A DNA stretch of 23,339 bases from an uncultured Erysipelotrichales bacterium (GCA_910579135.1 CAJTTM010000036.1:1-23339), one strand, 5' to 3'. Positions 8,701-16,098 are shown, counted from the first letter of the stretch. The notes: generated by a model from the sequence alone, not told the origin. Numbers and translations are program-made.

Positions 8701-10439
8701 GATGGATGGTCTTTAGATTTTGGTTTAACATAATGAAAAAGATGAAAACCTTCATTAAGTCCATAGAATACCTTTTCTTGTTTCACATTGAAAACTTCAG
8801 GGTATTTTCTTTCTAGTTCATCAGCAGCATCTCCCATATATCCTGTTTTATTTTTTAATCTATCATGAGATTTCTTTATTAAATCAATAGACTGTTTATT
8901 GATAATTTCCATAACAGTACTTCTGACATGACTTCTTTTAGATTTTAATTTTTCTTCCAGTAAAGCAATATCAGAATCTTCTAGTTTTATACCTATTAAA
9001 GAGTTTTTACAAACTTCTAATAAACGTGTGTCATTAGTCATTATATTTTGAATATAATATTTTTTTCGTATATCTTTATTAACTGTATGATTGATTTTCT
9101 TTACTAATTTTTTAAAGTCTTTATAATAAGTACAATACTTTAAATATGGTAGAAATAATGTTAATGTTTCTTTTGTGATATTTAGTGTAAGAAGATTATA
9201 TAACACAGTTATAATTTGGTATTCTTCTAAAGATCTATTTAACCACTCAAAACCTTTTGTTTTAATATTTTTCTTTGGTTTAAAAACTCTTGCATATTCT
9301 TCTATTTTAAAATAATAGTCATAAGCCTCTTTTTTAGAAATATCAGGTTTATTATGAAAACAACTAAAGAAGATTGCCATAATCCAATCATTATCTTTAT
9401 ATAAATCAAATAAATTTAAATAATAATCACTTTTAAAAGTATTTGATATTGATAAGTATGTTAATATAGATGCTACTTTATGACTTTCTTTATGATTTAA
9501 TAAAGAAATACCTGTTTCTACAGCTTTTTCACTATCATAAAAACCAATACTATAAAGAGCAATATAAATCTCTAGTGGATTATCTTGTTTTAAAGCATCG
9601 TCTATTGTATGATTTTCTAACATATATTTTTCAAATAAAGATAATAAGACTTTCACATCTTTTTCTTCATAATGATCAGTTCCTAAACCACCCCAAGAAA
9701 GAACAGCTCTTTGAATAGAACTATATCGAATAAGGTGATTATCAATAATAACTTTTAAAGCCTTTTTAAAAAAGGATGTTTGATATTCATCACACGTTTC
9801 ACTGATTGCTTGCCTTAATCCTTCTTGTAGTCTAGCAGCCAAGAAAACATCTAATAATAAATCTTGTAACTCTTCATTATGACTCATTTCAATAGCTTGA
9901 ATTAAATCTCTTGTAATGACTCCTGTATTGTTTTCTGATAATAAAACATCTTTACAGTATTCAATAGCTTCTTTATCATCAACAAGTAAATAAGCTGCAA
10001 TAACAGGAGAAAAATCAGTATTATAATTAATATTACGATATTGTCCATAGATTAAATCTTTTAAATTTAAATTTCCTGCTATATAAATATAAAAACTTCC
10101 TATTTTATTTAAAAGATATGTATAATGATGTGAAATATTTAAACTTCTTGCAGATATTCTTAAATATGATTTATTAAATGAATATTCATATAAATGTAAA
10201 ATATAAGCAGTAAGTAAATAGGATTTATCTTTTAATAATTTAGAGAAATGATGGTGCGTTTCTAAAAATTGATAGGGATTATCACCTAAATCTTTAGCTT
10301 CGCTAATATAAGGAAATGAAATATATAAAGATGATTCATTGATTGCTTTATACATTTGTTTTTCTAGTGATGACATTCCAATAGGAGATAATGTTTTATT
10401 ATATTCTTTCATCACTTTAATTAATTCTTCTATTTTCAT
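5763..10439 (-). CDS. DUF4132 family giant protein
   Basis: A 1558-residue soluble protein, rich in Lys, Glu, Leu and Tyr, with no signal peptide or membrane segment. Most of it reads as helical repeats, as in the DUF5724/DUF4132 (MolR-like) proteins. The DUF4132 core lies at about residues 1150-1300: the RLSWAVETQ stretch, then RRSKKMLEEAMEDRIIF and ILENPIVAPMLQKILF. The last 120 residues form a further conserved domain (KLGYYHVHLGSGVIHQKFG, then GKLFLPFIDDDP). The frame has ATG at 10445 and 10439. The second is preferred: GGGAGG lies 8 bases before it but only 2 before the first, and it overlaps the preceding stop as TAATG, indicating coupled translation. Function is unknown; relatives in other bacteria sit with MoxR and VWA genes, which are absent here. 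Confidence 0.8.
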   Translation of the reverse strand: MKIEELIKVMKEYNKTLSPIGMSSLEKQMYKAINESSLYISFPYISEAKDLGDNPYQFLETHHHFSKLLKDKSYLLTAYILHLYEYSFNKSYLRISARSLNISHHYTYLLNKIGSFYIYIAGNLNLKDLIYGQYRNINYNTDFSPVIAAYLLVDDKEAIEYCKDVLLSENNTGVITRDLIQAIEMSHNEELQDLLLDVFLAARLQEGLRQAISETCDEYQTSFFKKALKVIIDNHLIRYSSIQRAVLSWGGLGTDHYEEKDVKVLLSLFEKYMLENHTIDDALKQDNPLEIYIALYSIGFYDSEKAVETGISLLNHKESHKVASILTYLSISNTFKSDYYLNLFDLYKDNDWIMAIFFSCFHNKPDISKKEAYDYYFKIEEYARVFKPKKNIKTKGFEWLNRSLEEYQIITVLYNLLTLNITKETLTLFLPYLKYCTYYKDFKKLVKKINHTVNKDIRKKYYIQNIMTNDTRLLEVCKNSLIGIKLEDSDIALLEEKLKSKRSHVRSTVMEIINKQSIDLIKKSHDRLKNKTGYMGDAADELERKYPEVFNVKQEKVFYGLNEGFHLFHYVKPKSKDHPSYLATKKASLFKKRGYQLQYNFKKSKKEITQLLTKWSQLFEEHSEENYQFNGEDYILGDVFQINYSLFNTMKALPIHEIWEDYLKKNPIDNDTLYQIFVLSYNNTIYETTLDEILVHENVFDIKDIKLPYLNQVLSILKTIYHSQNINSFSYDLELFEFFLKTNTKKYFKHQYGYQYSVTEIPLVSYLIENVVKRWKTDEEFIKAFYLYYDCFNMYDNQRIYSPIVFSKAYRLSLISKDELYSILFHNGLLSKAYIECYFHNRRYYNNKPDLSLYALEPFSKEDNLELRNVLSDISDCFLKMETHRLNEETPVTQYLSHLKVIKGLKYIPMILRALGRDSFSRSEWGTNKNTVLTELIRNTYPSDYDDLSLLDELSETRIVEICMLAPQWIEIFDQYLKWDGFISGCYYFIAHMKTYENQDKKKAIIVKYTNLEPCDLTDGAFDAKWCKEVYQTLGEKRFNILYKASKYLCDNAFHTRARKYADACLNKMNKEDTLKLVKDKRNKDLLNAYCIIPIKDDNDLKERYLYIQQFLKESKKFGSQRQASEKRCSEIALMNLARNTVYQTPTRLSWAVETQIVKDEIDVLNPHSILDYQVYIEIDDLGKNNIVIINPKGKKQKSIPTKIKKLEEFIKIQDIHKIWNEQFRRSKKMLEEAMEDRIIFSKNEILTILENPIVAPMLQKILFIQDEHIGYIVDKQLQCLNKTYDLKDELRIAHCYDLYKSQHWDKYQQEVFDKKLVQPFKQVFRELYTKLDVELDKNETQRYSGYQIQVKKAVGALKSRKWNINYESGIERVYYKDNLIVNLYAQADWFSPSEIETPAIDYVTFHNRKDYKPVLIKDIDDIVYSEAMRDLDLAVSVAYVGGVDPITSFSTIELRKKIIELTARLMKLDNIELKDNFAYINGKLGYYHVHLGSGVIHQKFGHSIHVLPVHSQRRGKLFLPFIDDDPKCQEILSKIIMLSEDHKLKDPSIIQQITVKE

Positions 10440-10828
10440 TACCATAACCTCCCTGATAGCATAATGAATTTAATGAGAATAAGAGTATCATCTTCTTTTA
10501 GATGAATCTCTTTATTTAAATCAGTTTCTTCTTCTTCATTTAAAAAGACTCTAAACAAACCATCTTTAAAATCTTGGATTAATACTTCTCTTGCTTCTTT
10601 TTTTGAGGGTAAAGTTCCATTAACTCCAAAAGAAACTTTTCCTGATTTTGTTTGTTTCATCATTTCTTTATTATTGATTGGTTTGTCTTTTGTGTTGAAA
10701 TAATCTATTTCATTAAACATAACATTTTCTAATAATTCTAGTAGAGTTTTAGGGTTTTGAACTTCTATCTTTTCTTTTGATAAATCTCTATATGAACTTG
10801 CTTTCCTTTTTATAACATTAATTTTCAT
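10439..10828 (-). CDS. small partner protein of DUF4132 operon, unknown function
   Basis: A 129-residue protein with a clear ribosome binding site (AAGGAGG) 7 bases before its ATG. It is charged and soluble. The C-terminal half alternates charged and hydrophobic residues (FKDGLFRVFLNEEEETDL, then LKEDDTLILIKFIMLSGRLW at the very end), suggesting a small beta-rich fold that ends in a hydrophobic strand. I recall similar small proteins with this GRLW-like tail from Clostridia but no known function. Its stop overlaps the start of the giant DUF4132 gene (TAATG), so the two products are probably made in proportion and may bind each other. A beta-grasp-like fold is a guess. Confidence 0.7.
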   Translation of the reverse strand: MKINVIKRKASSYRDLSKEKIEVQNPKTLLELLENVMFNEIDYFNTKDKPINNKEMMKQTKSGKVSFGVNGTLPSKKEAREVLIQDFKDGLFRVFLNEEEETDLNKEIHLKEDDTLILIKFIMLSGRLW

Positions 10829-10869
10829 AGTTATCCTCCTTTTTTTATTATATAAGAAAAAAAGATAGA

Positions 10870-10875
10870 ATTATA
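10870..10875 (-). promoter_or_regulatory. -10 box of the DUF4132 operon
   Basis: TATAAT on the minus strand, 42 bases before the ATG at 10828. No convincing -35 box is present at 16-18 bp, so the promoter may be weak or need an activator. Confidence 0.35.
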
Positions 10876-10950
10876 GCCTTTTTGTATGATAAAGTTTTTT
10901 CAAATTTAATAATGAAACGAATGAAAAAAAGATAATTTTTTTCATTCTAT

Positions 10951-10967
10951 ATGTAAATGATTTACAT
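10951..10967. promoter_or_regulatory. palindromic operator candidate
   Basis: ATGTAAATGATTTACAT is a 7-bp perfect inverted repeat around TGA. It covers the -35 box (10961-10966) of the PHP phosphatase promoter, where a bound repressor would block polymerase. The half-site does not match a regulator I can name. Confidence 0.4.
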
Positions 10968-10989
10968 TTTAAAATGATATATTTATGAT
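10961..10989 (+). promoter_or_regulatory. promoter of the PHP phosphatase gene
   Basis: TTTACA (10961-10966), 17-bp spacer, TATGAT (10984-10989), 21 bases before the ATG at 11011. The -35 lies within the palindrome 10951-10967. Confidence 0.6.
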
Positions 10990-11010
10990 ATAAAAAAGGA
11001 GGAATTTTAT

Positions 11011-11844
11011 ATGTTTTGTGATTATCATGTACATACTGATTATAGCGATGATTCTGTTTATTTGATGGAAGATGTTGTGAAGGATGCAATTAAAAAAGAA
11101 ATAGACGAAATTTGTTTTTGTGATCATGTAGATTATGGGATTAAATGGGATTGGGATGAAAAGATACCTATGGTATATAGAGATAATGGAGAACCCTATG
11201 CAAATGTCGACTATCCTAAATATGAAAAAGAGATATTATTTTTAAAAGAAAAATATAAAGAACAAATTCATATTAAAATGGGAATGGAATTTGGTATGCA
11301 GATGCATACCATAGAGAAGTATCAAAGATTGTTTAATCGTTATGATTTTGATTTTATTATTTTATCTTGTCATCAAGTAGAAGATACAGAGTTTTGGACT
11401 CAAGATTTTCAAAGAGGTAGAACCCAAAAAGAATATAATGAAAGATATTATCAGGAAATATTAGATATAGTAAAGATATATAAAGATTATAGTGTTTTAG
11501 GTCATTTGGATTTAATTACACGTTATGATGAAAATGGAGTTTATCCATTTAATCATACTAAAGATATTGTGAGTGAAATTTTAAAAATAGTGATTGAAGA
11601 TGGTAAAGGTATTGAAATCAATACTTCATCTCATAGATATGGATTAAAAGATTTAACACCAAGTCGAGATATTTTAAAGTTGTATAAAAGTTTAGGTGGA
11701 AAGATTATTACTATTGGTAGTGATAGTCATAAAGAAGAACATTTAGGTGCTTATATTGAGGAAACAAAAAAAGAATTAAAGAATCTAGGTTTTGAATATT
11801 ATTGTACTTTTGATAAGATGAAACCCGTATTTCATAAGTTATAA
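11011..11844 (+). CDS. PHP-domain phosphatase, histidinol-phosphatase (HisJ/HisK) family
   Basis: A 277-residue cytosolic metal-dependent phosphoesterase of the PHP superfamily. The metal-binding set is complete: HVH (H6, H8), CDH (H39), the Glu of GMEFG (E93), SCH (H121), GHLD (H165) and SDSH (D238, H240). Length and motif order match the HisJ-type histidinol-phosphatases that make histidinol from histidinol phosphate. No other histidine biosynthesis gene is nearby and the gene has its own promoter with an operator-like palindrome, so the true substrate may be another phosphate ester. Start chosen at ATG 11011 after AAAAAAGGAGG. Confidence 0.8.
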   Translation: MFCDYHVHTDYSDDSVYLMEDVVKDAIKKEIDEICFCDHVDYGIKWDWDEKIPMVYRDNGEPYANVDYPKYEKEILFLKEKYKEQIHIKMGMEFGMQMHTIEKYQRLFNRYDFDFIILSCHQVEDTEFWTQDFQRGRTQKEYNERYYQEILDIVKIYKDYSVLGHLDLITRYDENGVYPFNHTKDIVSEILKIVIEDGKGIEINTSSHRYGLKDLTPSRDILKLYKSLGGKIITIGSDSHKEEHLGAYIEETKKELKNLGFEYYCTFDKMKPVFHKL

Positions 11845-11890
11845 TATAGATTATGTTTTTGATAATTATTATTCCATATTCTTAAATTTA

Positions 11891-11899
11891 TGTTATAAT
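11891..11899 (+). promoter_or_regulatory. extended -10 promoter for the 60-residue gene
   Basis: TGTTATAAT (TGN plus perfect TATAAT) lies 43 bases before the ATG at 11942. The -35 region (TTCCAT, 11872-11877) is poor, as is common for extended -10 promoters. Confidence 0.5.
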
Positions 11900-11941
11900 G
11901 AACCCTATCAAGTTGGAATCTTGTTAGAAAGGGTGAAAACG

Positions 11942-12124
11942 ATGAAGGTAAAATTTATAGAAACTGTTGATTTAGGAGTTCATCATTTTAATGAAGGTGA
12001 TATTATTGAGTTGAATGAGGATGATCCTATGATTACAGAGCTTAATGATGAATATTATATTTTTGTGTATCGTGGTATTCGTTTTGATTTACATAAGAAT
12101 AGTGTGGAGTTATTAGATGAATAG
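11942..12124 (+). CDS. small acidic protein, unknown function
   Basis: The ATG at 11942 is chosen over the in-frame TTG at 11921 because AGAAAGGGTG lies just before it at normal spacing. The 60-residue product (MKVKFIETVDLGVHHFNEGD at its start) is acidic, soluble and has no cysteine. Alternating hydrophobic residues (DEYYIFVYRGIRFDL) suggest a small beta fold. It has its own promoter and a terminator overlapping its stop codon, so it is a single-gene unit placed before ispD. I do not recognise the family. Confidence 0.6.
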   Translation: MKVKFIETVDLGVHHFNEGDIIELNEDDPMITELNDEYYIFVYRGIRFDLHKNSVELLDE

Positions 12125-12147
12125 AGCTTTAATAAGCTCTTTTTTTG
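12123..12147 (+). terminator. rho-independent terminator before ispD
   Basis: AGAGCTT (12123-12129), loop TAAT, AAGCTCT (12134-12140), then seven T. It begins within the stop codon of the 60-residue gene and lies 17 bases before ispD, so ispD depends on read-through or a promoter not seen. Confidence 0.85.
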
Positions 12148-12163
12148 TCAAGGAGGATGAGAT

Positions 12164-12802
12164 ATGAATTATAGTGTTATTGTATTGTGTGCTGGAATAG
12201 GTCAAAGAACAGGCTTAGATTATAATAAGATGTTTTATAAATTTCAAGATCAAACTATATATGAGATGACTTTGAGTCATTTTGTGAATGATGAAAGATG
12301 TAAACAAATCATAGTGGTATGTAGAGAAGATGAAAAAGAAGAATTTAGAAAGCTATATGTTAATTATAAAATTGAATATGTTATTGGTGGAAGGGAAAGA
12401 CAGGATAGTGTCTATAATGGATTAAAGAAAGTTAATCAGGAATATGTATTTATTCATGATGGTGCTAGACCATTTATAAAGAAAGAACATATTGATAATT
12501 TACTGGAGAGTGTTGTTAATAATAAAGCATGTTTATTAATGGTTTCTTGTACAGATACAATAAAAGAAGTGAAAGATGGAAAGGTTGTAAAAACTTTAAA
12601 ACGAGAGAATTTAATGCAAGCACAAACCCCTCAAGTGTTTTTAACTTCGTTAGTTAAGGAAGCTTATCAAAAAGGAATTGAAAATCAGTTTCAAGCTACA
12701 GATGATGCTCAAATGGTAGAGATGTTTAGTAATCAAGAGATTTCTATTGTCATAGGGGATTATGATAATAAGAAGGTCACAACAAGGGAAGATTTAAAAT
12801 GA
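12164..12802 (+). CDS. ispD: 2-C-methyl-D-erythritol 4-phosphate cytidylyltransferase
   Basis: Makes CDP-methylerythritol from MEP and CTP, the third step of the non-mevalonate isoprenoid pathway, in the cytosol. The 212-residue protein has the nucleotide-binding loop LCAGIGQR (8-15), the conserved GGRERQDSV (75-83) and HDGARP (98-103), and ends with VTTREDLK. The lysine after the loop (NKMF) replaces the usual PKQF form but keeps the Lys. It is slightly shorter than most family members (about 225-230) because it stops soon after the VTT..DL motif. AAGGAGG precedes the ATG. The stop overlaps the next start as ATGA. Confidence 0.92.
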   Translation: MNYSVIVLCAGIGQRTGLDYNKMFYKFQDQTIYEMTLSHFVNDERCKQIIVVCREDEKEEFRKLYVNYKIEYVIGGRERQDSVYNGLKKVNQEYVFIHDGARPFIKKEHIDNLLESVVNNKACLLMVSCTDTIKEVKDGKVVKTLKRENLMQAQTPQVFLTSLVKEAYQKGIENQFQATDDAQMVEMFSNQEISIVIGDYDNKKVTTREDLK

Positions 12803-13908
12803 AATCTAATCATCAAGGAGTCATTGCATTAATTATTATTGTGGTGGTATGTATAATATTGCATTTATTTGTTCCCAAGAATATGACTATAGATGATATG
12901 GAAAAAAGATGTGTCTGGGTCAGTTATAGTGATTTACAACAACTTGATTATCATTCTTTAGAAAGCTTTAAAGAGTCTTTTCAAAAAGTTATTAATACAT
13001 CTATAAATAATAAATGTAATGTCTTAATTGTTCATGTTAGAGCGTTTCAAGATGCAATGTATAAAACCAATAGATTTCCTTTATCTACTGTTATTATAGG
13101 AAGGAAAGTTTCTTTTGATCCTTTAGAAATCATGATACAACTATGTCATCAATCAAATATAAAATTTGAAGCTTGGATAAATCCCTATCGTATAAGTTTA
13201 AATCAATATACTTATCAACAATTTATATCATATTCTCCTATTAAAAAATGGATAAGTGATAATAAAAAGGTTATACATTATGGAGAATATCAATATATAT
13301 TAAATTCAGGAAGTCAAGATGTTATTGATTATATTGTGAATGGTGTTGAAGAAATCGTAAGAAATTATAAAGTTGATGGTATTCACTTTGATGATTATTT
13401 TTATGTAGAAAATACTCATCAAAATATTTCTCGAGAGAAAAGACTTTCTAATGTAAATAGGCTAATTAAGAGAGTTTATAAGACAATCAAAGATATTGAT
13501 AGAGATGTATTATTTGGAATAAGTCCAGCAGGTAATATTGAAAATTGTATATTAGCGGGTGCTGATATTTATAGTTGGCTTAGTGAAGATGGATATGTAG
13601 ATTATTTAATGCCACAAATATATTGGACTAATCAATATAAAAATAATACTCCTTTATTTACTAATAGGTTAAAACAATGGAATAAATTAAAGAAAAATGA
13701 TGTTGATTTATATATAGGATTAGCATTATATCAAGCAGGGAAAGAACTAGAGTATGATCAAGGATGGTCTAAATCTCATAAAAACATCATTGAACAAGTT
13801 GAAATATTATTTCAATATGATATTAAAGGATATGCCTTGTTTCATTATCAAAATTTATTAGAAAAAAGTGGTCAAAAAGAAATGAAACATTTATTAGATG
13901 AGATATAA
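12799..13908 (+). CDS. GHL10-type glycoside hydrolase-like protein, membrane-anchored
   Basis: A 369-residue protein with an N-terminal membrane segment (about 8-27, VIALIIIVVVCIILHLFV) and no clear cleavage site, so it is probably anchored with the catalytic part outside. The body matches the glycosyl hydrolase-like 10 (DUF187, YngK-like) fold: RCVWVSYSDL near 37-46, NVLIVHVRAFQDA, KFEAWINPYR, KVDGIHFDDYFY, LFGISPAGNI and YLMPQIYW, successive barrel strands. The DD in GIHFDDY is the usual acidic site. The family is thought to act on cell-wall or surface glycans; the substrate here is unknown. Translation is coupled to ispD by ATGA. Confidence 0.8.
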   Translation: MKSNHQGVIALIIIVVVCIILHLFVPKNMTIDDMEKRCVWVSYSDLQQLDYHSLESFKESFQKVINTSINNKCNVLIVHVRAFQDAMYKTNRFPLSTVIIGRKVSFDPLEIMIQLCHQSNIKFEAWINPYRISLNQYTYQQFISYSPIKKWISDNKKVIHYGEYQYILNSGSQDVIDYIVNGVEEIVRNYKVDGIHFDDYFYVENTHQNISREKRLSNVNRLIKRVYKTIKDIDRDVLFGISPAGNIENCILAGADIYSWLSEDGYVDYLMPQIYWTNQYKNNTPLFTNRLKQWNKLKKNDVDLYIGLALYQAGKELEYDQGWSKSHKNIIEQVEILFQYDIKGYALFHYQNLLEKSGQKEMKHLLDEI

Positions 13909-13947
13909 ATAATGATTTTATTTTCCACTAAAAATGAACTTATACCA

Positions 13948-13976
13948 TTGTATTTTATAAAAGGTTATGTTATAAT
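13948..13976 (+). promoter_or_regulatory. promoter of rpsF-ssb-rpsR
   Basis: TTGTAT (13948-13953), 17-bp spacer, perfect TATAAT (13971-13976) with an extended -10 TGT. It would give a leader of about 65 bases. Confidence 0.75.
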
Positions 13977-13983
13977 TTCAAAG

Positions 13984-14040
13984 CATGTAAAAATTACTTG
14001 CCTGTCTATAGAAGATATAGACCATTAGTCCAAAGGAGGT
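13984..14040 (+). promoter_or_regulatory. structured leader of rpsF, possible S6:S18 autoregulatory element
   Basis: The leader contains a perfect 7-bp hairpin, GTCTATA (14004-14010), loop GAAGA, TATAGAC (14016-14022), flanked by ACT and AGT that could pair outside it. The S6:S18 complex is known to bind an mRNA structure before rpsF in many Bacillota. The position fits; I could not confirm the conserved loop nucleotides, so the identity is tentative. Confidence 0.35.
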
Positions 14041-14047
14041 ATACAAA

Positions 14048-14329
14048 ATGAACAAGTATGAAATTATGTTTATCGTAAGACCTGAAGTTGAAGATGAAGC
14101 AAGAAATACTCTTATTGAAAACTTCAAAAATGTATTAACAAGTAATGATGGTACTGTTGATAATGTCAATGAATGGGGATTACGTGATTTCGCTTATGAA
14201 ATCAAACATTTGAAAAAAGGTTACTATGTAGTTATGGATGTAACTACAAGTGCTGAAAACATTGCTGAGTTTGAACGTTTATCACGTATCAATGCAAATG
14301 TTTTACGTCATTTAACACTTAGAAGATAG
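14048..14329 (+). CDS. rpsF: 30S ribosomal protein S6
   Basis: A 93-residue protein that binds 16S rRNA with S18 in the platform of the small subunit. The start MNKYEIMFIVRPEVED and the segment NEWGLRDFAYEIKHLKKGYY are characteristic, and the end (RLSRINANVLRHLTLRR) is the usual one for short S6 proteins without an acidic tail. AAAGGAGG lies before the ATG. First gene of the classical rpsF-ssb-rpsR operon. Confidence 0.97.
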   Translation: MNKYEIMFIVRPEVEDEARNTLIENFKNVLTSNDGTVDNVNEWGLRDFAYEIKHLKKGYYVVMDVTTSAENIAEFERLSRINANVLRHLTLRR

Positions 14330-14342
14330 GAGGCGTAATATT

Positions 14343-14813
14343 ATGATGAATCGTGTCGTTTTGGTAGGAAGAATGACAAGAGATCCTGAGTTAAGAAGAA
14401 CAAATTCAGGTGCTGCTGTAACAAGCTTTACTTTAGCTTTGAATCGTAATTACAATTCTGCAGATGGACAACAAGCTGATTATATTAACTGTGTTGTTTG
14501 GAATAAAATTGCAGAAAATGTAGAAAGATATTGTTCTAAAGGTTCACTAGTTGGAGTAGATGGAAGATTACGTTCTCGTAGTTATGATAATGCTCAAGGG
14601 CAAAAAGTCTATGTTGTTGAGGTTATGTGTGATAGTGTTCAGTTCTTAGAAACAAGAGCTGCAAGAGAAAGACAACAACAATATGCACGACCACAACAAA
14701 CTCAAAGCGTTAAACAAGATGATTTCTATGATATGAAGACTGTTGATTTAGAAAAGGATTTTGATAATTCGTTTAGTTCTTTTGATATCATGGAAGATGA
14801 TATTCAATTTTAA
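14343..14813 (+). CDS. ssb: single-stranded DNA-binding protein
   Basis: A 156-residue SSB that coats single-stranded DNA in replication and repair. The OB fold covers about residues 1-105 (MMNRVVLVGRMTRDPELRR, FTLALNRNY, INCVVWNKIAENV, VDGRLRSRSYDN, VYVVEVMCDSVQFLE). A short Gln-rich linker follows, and the acidic tail ends MEDDIQF, a variant of DDDIPF, the tip that recruits partner proteins, with Gln in place of Pro. Placed between rpsF and rpsR as in most Bacillota. GGAGG precedes two adjacent ATG codons; the first has the better spacing. Confidence 0.96.
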   Translation: MMNRVVLVGRMTRDPELRRTNSGAAVTSFTLALNRNYNSADGQQADYINCVVWNKIAENVERYCSKGSLVGVDGRLRSRSYDNAQGQKVYVVEVMCDSVQFLETRAARERQQQYARPQQTQSVKQDDFYDMKTVDLEKDFDNSFSSFDIMEDDIQF

Positions 14814-14830
14814 AAAAGGAGAAAGAATCT

Positions 14831-15061
14831 ATGGCATTTAAAAGACAAAGAATGGGTAGAAAGAAAGTTTGCTACTTCACAAAGAATAAAATAGATTACA
14901 TTGATTATAAAGATGTAGAATTATTAAAGAGATTTGTTTCTGCAAATGGAAAAATCATTCCTAGACGTGTAACTGGTACAAGTGCTAAATATCAAAGACA
15001 ATTAGCAAAAGCAATTAAACGTGCAAGACAAATGGCTTTATTACCATACGTTGGTGAATAG
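14831..15061 (+). CDS. rpsR: 30S ribosomal protein S18
   Basis: A 76-residue protein, partner of S6 on the small subunit. RKKVCYFTKNKIDYIDYKD, GKIIPRRVTGTSAKYQRQL and the end ARQMALLPYVGE are diagnostic. The last 15 bases of the gene (15046-15060) are repeated exactly at 18831-18845, which suggests that an element integrated here and the coding end was restored. The gene itself seems intact and ends in TAG. Confidence 0.97.
   Translation: MAFKRQRMGRKKVCYFTKNKIDYIDYKDVELLKRFVSANGKIIPRRVTGTSAKYQRQLAKAIKRARQMALLPYVGE
15046..15060 (+). repeat. left attachment-site repeat at rpsR 3' end
   Basis: ATACGTTGGTGAATA, identical to 18831-18845. Extending four bases upstream (TACC here, TACA there) leaves one mismatch in 19. 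It includes the last codons of rpsR. Exact repetition of a 15-mer with this composition is very unlikely by chance in the window. Confidence 0.6.
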
Positions 15062-15078
15062 TTAAAATGATGAAAAAG

Positions 15079-15102
15079 CCTCGATTTTATCGAGGTTTTT
15101 TT
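15079..15102 (+). terminator. terminator of the rpsF operon
   Basis: CCTCGAT (15079-15085), loop TTT, ATCGAGG (15089-15095), then seven T, 18 bases after the rpsR stop. Confidence 0.85.
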
Positions 15103-15165
15103 GTTGTAAAATTCATACAGATACAGAATGCTTCAATAATATTACTGTGAAAGTCATTGGATTTG

Positions 15166-16098
15166 ATGAAAAGTATTGCGGAAATTATTGGTTATGGTAA
15201 TAAGACATAGAAGTATTTTCCTACATGGTCATCTATTATATTAGAGATTCTTTTATCAGTGGTTGCACTGTTTATATTTGCATTAACAGCAATTCAGATA
15301 GCAATGCGATTAGTGATATGTTCAATGAAGTATCTTTTAGCACCATATATGGTAGCTTCTATTATTGATCCTGAAGATAATAGTTTTGGTACATGGCTTA
15401 GAAGTATTGGAGGAGATTTGATTTCCAGCTTCTGTCAGATCTATTTCACATACTTTGTATTGGTATTATGTAGCAATTCATCTATTCAGAACTCTTTAGG
15501 TAATGACTGGATAGGTAAATTTGCCTACCAAACTGGTAAGTCAATGACAGCTTCATACAATGATGCGGGTGGAGGTATTGATGGAATTAAAAGTACTGGT
15601 GGTGAATTTATTGGTGGCATATTTGGAAAAGGTAAGTCTCATTCAAATACAAACAATAACAATGAAGAAGGCATTTCAGTCAATAATAACTATTCTAACT
15701 TTAGAGAAGATCATAAAGATTCATCAAATCATTCTCAGGGTGAGCATACTGATAACAATAATGTAAATCCAACAAATCAAAACAATCAAAAGATGAATCC
15801 TTTTAGTGATGTTGGTAAAGAAATGTTTAATCCATTAAATGATGATGTAGGAGGTAAAACATATATTTCACCTGAATATTAGGGTAATGAGGACTACGAC
15901 AGTTATCTAAGTGCTGCCAAGTATTATGGAATAGATAATGCTGAATCAATGAGTAAAGATGAATTAAAAGCAGCATTAAATCAAAAGGGATATAAATATA
16001 CTTCAATGAAGAATTTTAAAGGTTCTTTTAATAATGAATCCTATAAAACAAATATTAAAAGTATCAAAGATAAGAACAGGAAAGGAAAGAAGAAATAA
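15166..16098 (+). pseudogene. VirB6/TrbL-like conjugal transfer protein, 5'-truncated with two in-frame TAG
   Basis: One frame runs from about 15166 to a TAA at 16096-16098, broken only by TAG at 15208 and 15880. The longest open piece is 15259-15882 (GTG start, 207 residues). Residues around KYFPTWSSIILEILLSVVAL and the following hydrophobic segments (ALTAIQIAMRLVI, QIYFTYFVLVLC) match the membrane part of VirB6/TrbL-like channel proteins of Gram-positive conjugative elements. A hydrophilic Asn/Ser/Gln-rich tail follows and continues past the second TAG to a Lys-rich end. Gln is a natural residue at both stops and CAG is used for Gln elsewhere in this gene, so CAG to TAG changes explain them. 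The start of the gene is missing next to rpsR. Confidence 0.6.

Noticed and set aside
10871..11089. Minus-strand reading frame overlapping the PHP phosphatase start
   Set aside because: It overlaps a clear gene and its promoter, has no ribosome binding site and codes for a low-complexity, His/Lys-rich sequence without family resemblance.
13978..14169. Minus-strand reading frame over the rpsF leader and start
   Set aside because: It is the complement of rpsF codons and the leader hairpin and has no ribosome binding site.
15118..15200. Alternative frame after rpsR (…ITVKVIGFDEKYCGNYWLW)
   Set aside because: It is short, starts nowhere and overlaps the VirB6-like frame, which has the better family resemblance. 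It could be a scrap of another element gene, but I cannot support it.
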